From JAHFUA01 sp963808725 (lineage in GTDB: Bacteria; Acidobacteriota; Terriglobia; Terriglobales; Acidobacteriaceae), in assembly GCA_963808725.1 (NCBI GenBank), contig CAWEGO010000002.1:1302001-1366000 (forward strand): 64,000 nucleotides of DNA, in the 5' to 3' direction. Made by a program: the position numbers and the translations under genes. Every line of letters begins with the position of its first letter. The stretch's first letter is position 1. Shown here piece after piece: positions 18,383 through 27,211 of the stretch. The notes below the pieces were generated by a model that made no database searches, was not told the DNA's origin, and saw only the letters and a program-made list of their open reading frames with translations.

Positions 18383-19931
18383 ATGACGGAACCTCATCTG
18401 GAGCACCAAAACGTCAAGATCAAACAACTCATCGAGGACTACCGGATGGGTCGTGTTGTGATTCCAGAATTCCAACGGGAGTACGTCTGGAAAAGGAGTA
18501 AAGCTCCCTGGCTCGTTGACTCCCTCTATCGTGGTTTCCCGATTTCCTCCCTGCTCCTGTGGCAGAGTACTGAGGAAACCCGCGCGCGTCGGAGAGATCC
18601 ACGGCCAACTCGCGCCTCCCTCATGAATTGGCTTATCGACGGCCAGCAGCGGGTGATTACGCTGGCGCGGACCTTGAGTGGCGATGAGGGTATCGAAGTT
18701 GTCTTCAATCCCCGAGAAGACAAGTTCCGTCTTGCAAATGCTGCGACCCGCAATGATCGAAATTGGGTTCGGGTGGCGGAGCTGTGGGATGATGAACTCT
18801 ACCGTCAACTGAGGAGGAACCTCGATGGCGGCAGCAATGCTGACAAGCGTGAGGCGTCTTTCGAAAAGGTTCGACGTATCCTGGACTATGAAGTTCCTCT
18901 GGTCCGCATGGTGGACCATACCTTCAAAGACGCTGTAAGCGCTTTTGAGCGAATCAACACGCTTGGTGTCAGGCTCAAGAAGGAAGACATCGAGAGCGCG
19001 AACGTCGCGGCAAGACATTCCGGATTCATCGCAGACGAAGTTGCGCCGTTCCTCGAGAATCTTAGGCAGCAAGGGTTCGACAGGCTCAACATAATGCACC
19101 TTTTCCGCGCGTGCGCCTTCGTTGCAAAACCGGACGGTCGGAATCGAACGCCTTTGCACGAGCTGGAGAAGCGCGAAGTCCTTTCAGCTTGGAAGGAAAC
19201 AAAGCGAGGTACAGAGCAGGCTATAGGAATCATTAGGAGTGAGCTAGGGCTCGTGAACATGGGTATTCTTTGGTCTGGGTCCCTAATCGTTCCTATCATC
19301 GCTTTGTGCGCCACGCGGTCACCGCGCCAGCGTGATTCCAACGAGCTAGTCGCATGGTTAGCGCTGGCCACCCTCCTCCATCGCTATAGCGGCTCAAGCG
19401 AGACGGCACTCGATCAGGATCTTAAAGCCTGCCGCGAACCCGACCCAATTAGTGGATTACTCAAGAATTTACGACAAGTCCGCACCTCCCTCGTGGCAGA
19501 GTCTGGAGACTTCTCCGGAGCGCTCGCAGACAGAAGTGGGCTGCTTGCACTCTACGTCGCCTGTATGAACCGCGGCATTCTGGACTTCTACACTGGAGGC
19601 AAGGTTCTGCTGCAGAATGCCGTAGATCGCCACCACATCCTACCGCGCGCCCAGTTCCCTGAGGGCTCTCGATCAGACGCGGACAACGTGGCCAATATCG
19701 CGTTCATTGTGGGTGACGTTCAACAAATCCATCGGGCAGACCGGGCCAGAGGTGTACCTCAAGCGAATCGCGCCGCGAGTGCTCAAGAGCCAGTGCATCC
19801 CGGAAGACGATAGCCTGTGGGGTGTCGACCGCGCTCCGGAATTTTGGACAGCTCGTCGTGAATTACTTGCGGCTTCCTTCAATGATTTCTTGCGGGATTC
19901 GCTACCGCAGCGGCGTCTTGGGGCCTCCTAG
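18383..19931 (+). CDS. DUF262 / HNH nuclease domain protein, C-terminus frameshifted
   Basis: The N-terminus is DUF262 (GmrS-like, ParB/Srx fold): VIPEFQREYVWK, then the hallmark LIDGQQR (DGQQR at 86-90) and FERINTLGVRLK. The C-terminus carries an HNH-type DRHHILPRAQ. The frame leaves homology after NVANIAFIV; from about 19711 the next frame gives NKSIGQTGPEVYLKRI and ends at 19931, so one extra G in the GGG at 19711-19713 accounts for it. The intact protein would have about 515 residues; the uncorrected frame stops at 19813. DUF262 proteins belong to modification-dependent restriction (GmrSD) and related defence systems. Base composition is visibly less GC-rich than in the neighbours, suggesting transfer. 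Confidence 0.82.
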
Positions 19932-20582
19932 CTAGCCGATGAACCCCCGGAAAGCGGCGCTCACCATGCTGGTGACCGCCGGGAGCTCGCGGCGACCGGC
20001 CAGGCTGTGACCAGCGCCTTCGATCACCAGCAGACGGGTTCGCGCCGGGATCAAATCCAGTGCGGAGGTGATCTCCTCGACCGAGGCGAACTCGTCGCGG
20101 GTGCCTTGGACAAAGAGCGAAGGCACGCGGAGTTGGGGGAAGTGCGCATTGCGCAGTTGCGTAGGACGCCGCGGCGGGTGCAGCGGGTAGGAGAGCAACA
20201 GCAAAGCCGCGGCCACGCCGGGATCGTCGGCCGCCAGCATGCTGGCCTGGCGCCCGCCGTAGGAGTGTCCGCCGAGGAAGACTCGTCCGGGGACGATCTT
20301 CCGGATCGTCGACACCGCTTGCCGCAATCCGTCGCGATCGCGCGCCGCGCCGCCCGCGCCCGGAGGCCCGTGCGGACGCATTTGGCGAAACCGCAAATCA
20401 CAGCGCAGGACCGTCAGCCCGAATCCGGCCAGCACCTCAGCTACCGCGATCAGCAAAGGCGACTGGCTGTTCGCACCGGCGCTGTGCGTCAGCACCAAGC
20501 CATCGCCGCTCGGAGACGGCGGGCGATGCAGAAAGCCGCGAACCGGCGGCTCGCAGGTTCGGTCCAGGAATGGTTCGGGCAT
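19932..20582 (-). CDS. Alpha/beta hydrolase (dienelactone hydrolase-like, KANL3/Tex30 type)
   Basis: A 216-residue protein from MPEPFLDRT at 20582; the frame upstream is antisense to the next gene. Features: THSAGANSQSP near the oxyanion loop, FLGGHSYGGRQAS with the nucleophile serine, FVQGTRDEFAS carrying the acid, and EGAGHSLAG with the catalytic histidine. This pattern matches small cytosolic hydrolases of the KAT8-regulatory/Tex30-like group. Substrate unknown. It abuts the DUF262 gene tail to tail. Confidence 0.78.
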   Translation of the reverse strand: MPEPFLDRTCEPPVRGFLHRPPSPSGDGLVLTHSAGANSQSPLLIAVAEVLAGFGLTVLRCDLRFRQMRPHGPPGAGGAARDRDGLRQAVSTIRKIVPGRVFLGGHSYGGRQASMLAADDPGVAAALLLLSYPLHPPRRPTQLRNAHFPQLRVPSLFVQGTRDEFASVEEITSALDLIPARTRLLVIEGAGHSLAGRRELPAVTSMVSAAFRGFIG

Positions 20583-20627
20583 TGGACATGATAGATTAGC
20601 CGGATCGTTCTGCCCGGAGTGGCCAGC

Positions 20628-21551
20628 ATGGGGACATCGCACACCACCTCTTCCGAAGCTTGGCCGGCGCTTCCGCTTGAGGAGTGGAAGCCTACCTATC
20701 ACAACCTGCATATGTGGATGCAGATTGTCGGCAAGGTACGCATGAAGCTGACGCCGAAGACCAATCACTGGTGGAACGTGCCGCTCTACGTCAATGCGCG
20801 CGGCCTGACCACTTCGCCGATCCCGTACCGGAGTAACGTTTTTGAAATCCGGTTCGATCTCATCGATCACAAGCTGCTCATCGACCACTCCGATGGGCGG
20901 CGCAGAATGCTGGCACTGGAGCCGCGCACGGTGGCGGACTTCTACTCCGAGTTCATGGCAATGCTGCGTTCGCTCAACATTGAGGTCGCCATCCACCCGA
21001 AACCGGTTGAAGTACCGGACCCGGTTCCGTTCGCGGAAGACCGGCTGTACCGAGCCTATGACGCTGACGCGGCCCATCGCTTCTGGCGCGTGCTGGCTTC
21101 CTGCGACTCGGTTTTCAAGCAGTTCTGCGCGCGGTTCCTGGGCAAGAGCAGTCCCGTGCATTTCTTCTGGGGTAGCTTCGACTTGGCGGTAACGCGGTTC
21201 TCGGGCCGGCGCGCTCCGGAACGTCCGGGAGCCGATCCCATCACCCGGGAAGCCTATTCGCACGAGGTCATCAGCGCGGGCTGGTGGCCAGGAGGATCGG
21301 GGGTGGATGGACCGGCTTTTTATTCCTACACCGCGCCTGAACCCGAAGGCCTGGCCACACAGCGGGTGCGTCCCGAGTCCGCCTTCTATCATCCGACGCT
21401 GAAGGAATTCATCTTGATGTATGAGGACGTTCGCGGCGCTTCCGCGCCGGAGCGAACCTTGTTGGAATTCCTGCAAAGCACCTACGAAGCCGGAGCCACG
21501 CTGGCTCACTGGGATCGCGAGGCTCTGGAAGTGCGCCCAACCGCGGCGTGA
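20628..21551 (+). CDS. DUF5996 family protein
   Basis: A 307-residue soluble protein. The ATG at 20628 follows GGAG by 8 bases. Typical blocks are TYHNLHMWMQIVGKVR, NHWWNVPLYVNARGL, FWGSFDLAVTRFSGR, SAGWWPG and FYSYTAPEPEG. The family occurs widely in bacteria without assigned activity; conserved Trp, His and Arg clusters suggest a ligand-binding pocket. It is divergent from the hydrolase gene, with only 45 bp between the starts. Confidence 0.8.
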   Translation: MGTSHTTSSEAWPALPLEEWKPTYHNLHMWMQIVGKVRMKLTPKTNHWWNVPLYVNARGLTTSPIPYRSNVFEIRFDLIDHKLLIDHSDGRRRMLALEPRTVADFYSEFMAMLRSLNIEVAIHPKPVEVPDPVPFAEDRLYRAYDADAAHRFWRVLASCDSVFKQFCARFLGKSSPVHFFWGSFDLAVTRFSGRRAPERPGADPITREAYSHEVISAGWWPGGSGVDGPAFYSYTAPEPEGLATQRVRPESAFYHPTLKEFILMYEDVRGASAPERTLLEFLQSTYEAGATLAHWDREALEVRPTAA

Positions 21552-21608
21552 CCACGACCGCCTAAAGGAACCCGCGCCGCCAGGAGCACGCTTAGGCTCC
21601 CAGCGGCT

Positions 21609-22082
21609 TCATGGCTGCTGATACGCCTGCTGCAAACGTTGGATGTCGATTTTGTCCATCTCCAGCATTGCCTTCATGACTCGGCTTGATTTCTTGGGAT
21701 CAGGGTCGCCCATCAGCTCCATCAAAGCGGTAGGGATAATTTGCCACGACACGCCGTACTTGTCCCGCAGCCAGCCGCATCTATCTTTCTTTCCGCCCGC
21801 AGAGAGTTTCTCCCGCAGCTCATCTACTTCCTGCTGGTTCTCGCAACTCACGAAGAATGAGATGGCCGGGGTGAAAGTGAATGTCGGGCCGCCGTTCAGG
21901 GCCATGAATTTCTGCCCCTCCAGCTCGAAGGTCACGGACATTACCGCTCCCTTCGGCCCTGGCCCTGCCTCTCCATAACGGCTGATGCCGACAATCCTTG
22001 AATTCTTGAAAATGGAGGTATAGAAATTGGCGGCTTCTTCAGCTTTGTCATCGAACCACAAGAAGGGAGTGATTTTTCCCAT
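21609..22082 (-). CDS. VOC superfamily (PhnB-like) protein
   Basis: A 157-residue protein. The start MGKITPFLWFDD at 22082 is preferred since AAGGAG lies 9 bases upstream; the ATG at 22091 is too close to that site. It shows the PhnB/3-dmu-9 pattern: ITPFLWFDDKAEEAANFY, MALNGGP, FFVSCENQQEVDEL and DKYGVSWQIIP. Relatives are annotated as glyoxalase-fold proteins, mostly of unknown substrate. Monocistronic. Confidence 0.85.
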   Translation of the reverse strand: MGKITPFLWFDDKAEEAANFYTSIFKNSRIVGISRYGEAGPGPKGAVMSVTFELEGQKFMALNGGPTFTFTPAISFFVSCENQQEVDELREKLSAGGKKDRCGWLRDKYGVSWQIIPTALMELMGDPDPKKSSRVMKAMLEMDKIDIQRLQQAYQQP

Positions 22083-22576
22083 GCCATTCATCTCCTTGGA
22101 CCAGTGACTACACAAATCGATATCTGCAAACCGCGCGCGGTGACCATTTTTTTTGCGGATGCTTGCTTGCGCAGCCGCTGCTCTTGCTCCTTGAGCTCCG
22201 GGGTCAAACGCGCTGCGTCCGGTGACTATGTAAGTAAGAACAGCCGCCGTCAATTTTAAGGATGAGCCATGGCGCCAATGGCGCGGAGGCGGGACACGCT
22301 GATGACCCGCTACCCGTTCTTTTCCATCTTGCTCAAGGGAACGCCTGCAGGAAGTTCAGCGTTTCGAATGACATGCGAGGGTTCCGCGGCTACCCGTGGA
22401 TTTCAAACTGCCCAACTGAATGGCTGGCTTTTTGCACAGGGATTGGGTATAATTTAATTGCCTTAGATGGAAGCGGCGGTTGGAGCAGCATCCGCTGAAG
22501 AGCGTTATCTGCCTCACGTAGTACCTCCCGATTCATCTCAGCGCAAAAAATCAAGACAAGGATGTGTGTAACAAGT
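22083..22576. other. Gene-free region ending in the csp leader
   Basis: No gene is supported. Near the right end a TATAAT at 22448-22453 is the best promoter box and would give a leader of about 115 bases before the cold-shock gene, a length typical of regulated csp mRNAs. A weak TTGCAC (22432) is too near to be its -35. Confidence 0.45.
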
Positions 22577-22777
22577 ATGGAGCAAGGAACTGTAAAGTGG
22601 TTCAACGACGCCAAGGGCTACGGCTTTATCAGCCGGCAGAACGGCGAGGATGTTTTCGTTCATTTCTCAGCGATTCAGAGCGAAGGCTTCCGCAGCCTGC
22701 AAGAAGGGCAAGCCGTCCAGTTCAATGTCGTCAAAGGACCTAAGGGCTGGCAGGCAGAGAACGTACAACCTCTTTAA
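22577..22777 (+). CDS. Cold-shock domain protein
   Basis: A 66-residue CspA-family RNA chaperone. RNP1 (KGYGFIS) and RNP2 (VFVHFSAI) are intact after the family start MEQGTVKWFNDAKG. It binds single-stranded RNA and DNA. The long leader before the start and the strong terminator after it indicate a single-gene mRNA with possible leader-based temperature control. Confidence 0.95.
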   Translation: MEQGTVKWFNDAKGYGFISRQNGEDVFVHFSAIQSEGFRSLQEGQAVQFNVVKGPKGWQAENVQPL

Positions 22778-22809
22778 GCGAATGCGGTCTTCCGCATCGG
22801 TAACCATCT

Positions 22810-22842
22810 GGGGCGGCCGTAAGGTCGTCCCTTTTCTTTTTT
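22810..22842 (+). terminator. Strong intrinsic terminator of the csp gene
   Basis: GGGGCGGCC (22810-22818), loop GTAA, GGTCGTCCC (22823-22831), followed by TTTTCTTTTTT. A 9-bp stem with two G-T pairs. Confidence 0.88.
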
Positions 22843-22926
22843 AGGGGGAACCCCAGGCGGCACAGCCCGCCGGGGCTGGCATCGAATAACCTGCATCTCT
22901 GGGATTCTGGCCGAGGGGGAGACGCC

Positions 22927-23982
22927 TTGGTTTGCAGCCGCTGCCATCACGATAACCCGGAACTGAATCGCTTCTGCGGTATGTGCGGAAGCCGCCTGGA
23001 GGCGCCGCCCGCCAAACCTGCCGAGGCCGCCTCGCCGGACAAAGAAGCACAACCGGCCAGGAGTTCGGCGGGTAAGTCAATCCTCGGGCTGAACGCGGAG
23101 CCACCCCGTTCCGCAGCTCCGCGGCCTGCCATAACCGGGCCTTCGTTTCTGGGCCTGGGTACGGAGCCTGACCCTGATCGCGCCAGCTATCTTCTTGAAG
23201 ATGATGAGCCCCACCACCATTTCGGCATGTGGATCGCGCTGGTGCTTCTGGTCGCGGCGGCGCTCGCAGGGTGGCATTTCCGGGCAGAGGCGCGTCCCAT
23301 GGCTGGCCAGCTCTATACTACGGTGCTTGCGCGCGTGAACCCGCAGCCTCCGGCGCCGGCTGCCCCCGCCGCTCCGCCAGTGGATCCTGCCCCTCCTGAA
23401 CCCGCAGCCGCGGCGCCTCAACCATCCGCCCCGGCAGCCGCCAACGACGCCCCGCCGGCGGCTGGAGCTTCGCCGGATGTGGCGCCGCAGCCGGCCGGAG
23501 CCGCAAGTGCGCCGTCAAAGCCCGATGACAGCAAGGTTTCCGCCGCGAAAGAAGAGGCCGCCGAGCTGGTTAAGCCCAGCCCTGATAACAAGGAAGAGGC
23601 CGCTCCCAGCAAAAACACCGTGCGCGCAGCCAGACTTGCCCACGCCGGCCGCCAGAAACCGGCAGACGCGGTCGCCTCGGAGGACGATCCCCAACTGCTA
23701 CTGGCGCAGAAGTACATCCGCGGACAAGGTGTGCGCCAAGACTGCGTAACCGGTCTTGCCTATTTGCGCGAGGCGATGAAGCGTCCCAACTCCGCGGCGG
23801 CCACCCAGATGGGCGCGCTCTATGCCACCGGTACCTGCGTGCCCATGGACCGCCTGGCCGCCTACCGCTATTTCAGCTCAGCCTTGCAGATGGCGCCGAG
23901 CAACGCCTGGCTGGCGCGAGAGCGCGACGAACTCTACGGCCAGATGAGCAGCGCCGAACGCCGCCAGGCCGACCGGCAGTAG
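22927..23982 (+). CDS. Zinc-ribbon, single-pass membrane protein with Sel1-like repeats
   Basis: A 351-residue protein with a TTG start (GAGGGGGA ribosome site just upstream) so that the zinc ribbon CSRCHHDN...CGMCG begins at residue 3. A membrane helix follows at about 98-117 (MWIALVLLVAAALAGW), then a long Ala/Pro linker, then two Sel1/TPR-like repeats (LLLAQKYIRGQGV, TQMGALYATGTCV). It is probably an envelope scaffold with a cytosolic zinc ribbon and an external repeat domain. Function unknown. Confidence 0.72.
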   Translation: MVCSRCHHDNPELNRFCGMCGSRLEAPPAKPAEAASPDKEAQPARSSAGKSILGLNAEPPRSAAPRPAITGPSFLGLGTEPDPDRASYLLEDDEPHHHFGMWIALVLLVAAALAGWHFRAEARPMAGQLYTTVLARVNPQPPAPAAPAAPPVDPAPPEPAAAAPQPSAPAAANDAPPAAGASPDVAPQPAGAASAPSKPDDSKVSAAKEEAAELVKPSPDNKEEAAPSKNTVRAARLAHAGRQKPADAVASEDDPQLLLAQKYIRGQGVRQDCVTGLAYLREAMKRPNSAAATQMGALYATGTCVPMDRLAAYRYFSSALQMAPSNAWLARERDELYGQMSSAERRQADRQ

Positions 23983-24135
23983 CTAGATTTGTTTCGTCCT
24001 CTCTTGTGGTTGGGCCGGATGGGAGGGTTCGGCCACCTCCGCCGCCGGTAGGTCTGCCAGGGGCCCCAGCGAGGCCAGCAGCTTGGTAAGATCGCGGTTT
24101 TCGGCAGCAAGGATTTCTGCGGTACGCAGCCTCAT
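23983..24135 (-). CDS. Small helical protein
   Basis: A 50-residue frame beginning MRLRTAEILAAENRDLTK, with AGGAG 9 bases before the ATG. The first half is a plausible amphipathic helix, the second is Pro/Ala-rich. The start sits 76 bp from the PBP stop on the same strand. The ribosome site is the main support. Confidence 0.45.
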   Translation of the reverse strand: MRLRTAEILAAENRDLTKLLASLGPLADLPAAEVAEPSHPAQPQERTKQI

Positions 24136-24211
24136 CTACGTTTTCTCCTGAATACAGTCTACGCCTCTGGGGGCACGATGACTTTTGTCACACCCTACAG
24201 CCAACGACGGC

Positions 24212-26443
24212 TCAGTGGGTCTCGCCGTCTCCGGGGGCGCGGTCGGGAGTGTCCACGCTCTGGGCGACGGCGGCGTGGGGAACGGGCTGGGGCGGCGTGA
24301 AGTTCTCGTCGGCGCGCCCTTCAAGCGCGACTCGCATAAAATCCATCCAGATGGGCAAGGCAGCGCGCGCGCCCGTCTCCTTGTTGCCCAAAGACTTCTT
24401 CTCGTCGAAGCCCACCCACACTCCACACGTGATCGAGGGCGAGAAACCGATGAACCAGGCATCGGTGAAGTCGTTGGTGGTGCCGGTTTTGCCCGCCAGC
24501 GGATGCTTCAGGCTGGCGGCAGCAGCGGCGGTTCCGTGCTGCACCACCTGCTGCAGCAGAGAGGTCATCACCCGTGCGGTCTGCGGTGTGGTCACATCCT
24601 TCACCTCGGGGTAGTCCTCCTCCAGCACCTGCCCCTGGTAATCGGTGACCCGCCGGATGTAGCGCGGTACCACCCGCACGCCGTCGTTGGGGAAGGTTGT
24701 AAACGCCGCCGTCTGCTCGATCAGGGTCACCTCGGCAGCGCCGATCGCTACCGGCAGATATGCCGGCAGGGGTGAGGTAATGCCAAAGCGCCGGGCGGTT
24801 TCGATAACAGAATTTATCCCCAGGCGGTCCGCGAGCTTCAGCGCGGGGATGTTGCGCGATTGCGAGAGCGCCCGCCGCAGCGTGATGCTGCCTTCGTACT
24901 TGCCATCGTAATTGTGGGGAGAGTAGGGACCGGACGCGGTGGTAAACGTCACCGGAGCGTCGAGGATGACGTCGTCGGGCGAAGCGCCCTTCTCCACGGC
25001 AGTCGTATACACATACGGTTTGAACGCCGAACCCACCTGGCGCAGCGCCTGGGTGGCACGGTTGAACTTGGATTCATCGAAATCGCGGCCGCCGACCATG
25101 GCCTTGATGGCGCCGGTGGAGTTGTCGAGCGCGATCAACGCGCCCTGCGTGCCCGCGTCCTGCTCCAGGCTGACCTTGGCGGTGCCATCCGGCGCGAGCG
25201 ATTGCACTTTCAAGTACACCAGATCGCCGTCCGACAGCAGCTCTTGCGGCGAACGCTTGCCCGTCCACGCGATCTCGCTCGGCCCGATGGTGGCCAGATA
25301 CTTTCCGAACTTCAAAATGGCGCTGGTGCTTGAGACCGAGCGCACCATCGCGTGCACATAGCTGCCCGGTTCGAGCGGCTCCTGCCAATCCGGATCGTGG
25401 TAGCCGTCGAGCGTCACGCCGCCGGACAGCACGTTGCGCAGGTTGCCTTTCCAGCCGTGGCGGCGCTCGTAGGCGGCCAGACCGTCGAGCACCGCTTGAT
25501 TGGCGGTCTTCTGCAGGTCCATGTCGAGCGTGGTGTAAACCCGCAGCCCGCCCTCGTGCACCTTGTCGCTGCCGTACTTCTTTTCGAGATGTTGCCGCAT
25601 GTCTTCGACGAAGTAGGGCGCCAGCGAGTTGGTATCCCACTGCACGTTCAGCTTGAGCGGCTCATTCTTGGCGCGGGTGGCCTCGTCGGTGGTGATCTTG
25701 CCGTCTTCCAGCAGGTTGTTGATCACCAGGTTGCGCCGCCGCAGCGCTCTCTCCGGGTTATTGATGGGCGAATACAGGTTCGGCGCCTTGGGCATGCCGG
25801 CCAGCAGCGCCGCCTCTTCGAGGGTCAGGTCTTTGGCTTTTTTGCCGAAGTAGAACTCTGACCCAGCTTCGAAGCCGTACACGCCGTGTCCGAGAAAGAT
25901 CTGGTTGGCATACATGGTGAAGATCTGCGGCTTGGTGAAGCGGCGCTCGATCTGCAGCGACAACATCATCTCCTGCAGCTTGCGCCGGTAAGTGCGCTCG
26001 GGAGTAAGAAACAGGTTACGCGCCAACTGCATGGTGAGCGTCGAGGCGCCCTGCGCCCGGCTGCCCGATACCAGGTCGCGCCAGGCCGCGCCCAGGACGC
26101 GATAGAAATTTACTCCCCAGTGCTTTTCGAACTCCTTGTCCTCGGTGGAGATCACGGCATCGCGCAGCGGCTTGGGGAAATCGTTGTAGGGGGCGATCAC
26201 GCGCCGCTGCAGCGCGAAGGAGCCGATCACGCGTCCCTGGTCATCATAGAGTTCCGTGATCGAGCTGGGCCGGTAGCGGTCCAGCTCCTCCACCTGCGGC
26301 AGCTCGGTGGAGTAGACGAACAGCAGTCCCGCCAGCGCTCCGAACGCCGCCGAAGCCAGCACCAGCGCGCCAAACACCATCCATCTCACGACATGTTTCT
26401 TGGCGGCAGTTTCCAGGGAAGCCTGTGTGAGCAGAGTCTGCAT
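24212..26443 (-). CDS. Class A penicillin-binding protein (PBP1A type)
   Basis: A 743-residue bifunctional peptidoglycan synthase: N-terminal membrane helix (about 20-45), glycosyltransferase domain with catalytic E101 in TEDKEFEKHWG and the GASTLTMQLARN motif, then a transpeptidase domain with active-site S472 (GSAFK), SRN at 529-531 and KTG at 652-654. It polymerises lipid II and crosslinks stem peptides in the periplasm. Length and order fit PBP1A/PbpC-like enzymes; the C-terminal extension is short and low-complexity. It is not in an operon with other division genes. Confidence 0.95.
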   Translation of the reverse strand: MQTLLTQASLETAAKKHVVRWMVFGALVLASAAFGALAGLLFVYSTELPQVEELDRYRPSSITELYDDQGRVIGSFALQRRVIAPYNDFPKPLRDAVISTEDKEFEKHWGVNFYRVLGAAWRDLVSGSRAQGASTLTMQLARNLFLTPERTYRRKLQEMMLSLQIERRFTKPQIFTMYANQIFLGHGVYGFEAGSEFYFGKKAKDLTLEEAALLAGMPKAPNLYSPINNPERALRRRNLVINNLLEDGKITTDEATRAKNEPLKLNVQWDTNSLAPYFVEDMRQHLEKKYGSDKVHEGGLRVYTTLDMDLQKTANQAVLDGLAAYERRHGWKGNLRNVLSGGVTLDGYHDPDWQEPLEPGSYVHAMVRSVSSTSAILKFGKYLATIGPSEIAWTGKRSPQELLSDGDLVYLKVQSLAPDGTAKVSLEQDAGTQGALIALDNSTGAIKAMVGGRDFDESKFNRATQALRQVGSAFKPYVYTTAVEKGASPDDVILDAPVTFTTASGPYSPHNYDGKYEGSITLRRALSQSRNIPALKLADRLGINSVIETARRFGITSPLPAYLPVAIGAAEVTLIEQTAAFTTFPNDGVRVVPRYIRRVTDYQGQVLEEDYPEVKDVTTPQTARVMTSLLQQVVQHGTAAAAASLKHPLAGKTGTTNDFTDAWFIGFSPSITCGVWVGFDEKKSLGNKETGARAALPIWMDFMRVALEGRADENFTPPQPVPHAAVAQSVDTPDRAPGDGETH

Positions 26444-26549
26444 GACCGCGGGACAAGAACGACTTCAGGATAGCAGTTCTGCCGGATGCATGTTGTCGCC
26501 CCTTCGCTTGGCTCAGGGCATCGATCATCGGCCCGAACCGAGTCTCTTC

Positions 26550-26581
26550 ATTGATTGAATCCTGTATTGATTGAATCCTGT
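26550..26581. repeat. Tandem 16-bp repeat
   Basis: ATTGATTGAATCCTGT occurs twice back to back (26550-26565 and 26566-26581), just upstream of the small gene pair. Confidence 0.8.
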
Positions 26582-26635
26582 CTACAACGACGGCGGCTCT
26601 GTCAAATTCGACCTGGGGGACTCGCCCCTATTACA

Positions 26636-26854
26636 ATGAGAGCCGTGAAAACCAAACAGTTGAATAATAGGCGGTTGACACCTGCGGCGACGGGGGCAAG
26701 GAAACGCGCCAGCGGGAAAGCGCCGATCCATGCCCGGATTGTCGTCACTGACGAGAACGTGGAGCAACTCAAGAAAAAATTCGATACTCTGCCGAAAGAC
26801 GATCCTGAGTATGACCGCCTAGGAGACGCGTTGCATCGTTACATGATCGGCTAG
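26636..26854 (+). CDS. Small basic protein of unknown function, first of a pair
   Basis: A 72-residue protein from ATG 26636 with a very basic N-terminus (KTKQLNNRRLTPA, ARKRAS) and a C-terminal half (VVTDENVEQLKKKFDTLP) that may fold into a helix pair. Its stop lies 8 bp before the next gene, so they are probably co-transcribed. The basic tail suggests nucleic-acid binding, but that is inference. Confidence 0.5.
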   Translation: MRAVKTKQLNNRRLTPAATGARKRASGKAPIHARIVVTDENVEQLKKKFDTLPKDDPEYDRLGDALHRYMIG

Positions 26855-26862
26855 GAAAGTCC

Positions 26863-27180
26863 ATGCCTCAACTGGCCGCATGGGATGACCACCCAGAGGA
26901 CAGCAAAGAACATCTGAAACAGCGGTTAAAGCGACTTCCCCCGGACGGGCTGCGGAGGGTCAAGGACTTCTTTCGCTCCTCCCGCGAAGTCCCCGCAGCA
27001 AAATGGTTCGTCAGCTTCGGCAATTTTGTCGCGGTCGGAAACAACATTTGCCTGAGCTCCTACTTGGGACCGGACGAGATGGACGAGGTTGAAGGGTACG
27101 ATTTGCGATGCTGGCGGCGGAACAAAAATAATCCCGAGAAGTGTTGGCGCGGCAAAGGACCGCCGCGTATGTCCAAGTGA
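26863..27180 (+). CDS. Small protein of unknown function, second of a pair
   Basis: A 105-residue, mostly hydrophilic protein (WDDHPEDSKEHLKQRL, then VKDFFRSSREVPAAKW, and a Cys/Trp-rich end with RCWRRNK and KCWRGKG). No recognised domain. Two small, tightly spaced genes after a tandem repeat and a base composition somewhat poorer in GC than the neighbours are compatible with a toxin-antitoxin-like module, but no toxin motif is visible. Confidence 0.5.
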   Translation: MPQLAAWDDHPEDSKEHLKQRLKRLPPDGLRRVKDFFRSSREVPAAKWFVSFGNFVAVGNNICLSSYLGPDEMDEVEGYDLRCWRRNKNNPEKCWRGKGPPRMSK

Positions 27181-27211
27181 ACGGTGTGGCCGACCTGCTA
27201 CATCAATCAGG

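Noticed and set aside
19932..21509. A 525-residue reading of the alpha/beta hydrolase frame
   Set aside because: Residues before MPEPFLDRT are antisense to the DUF5996 gene.
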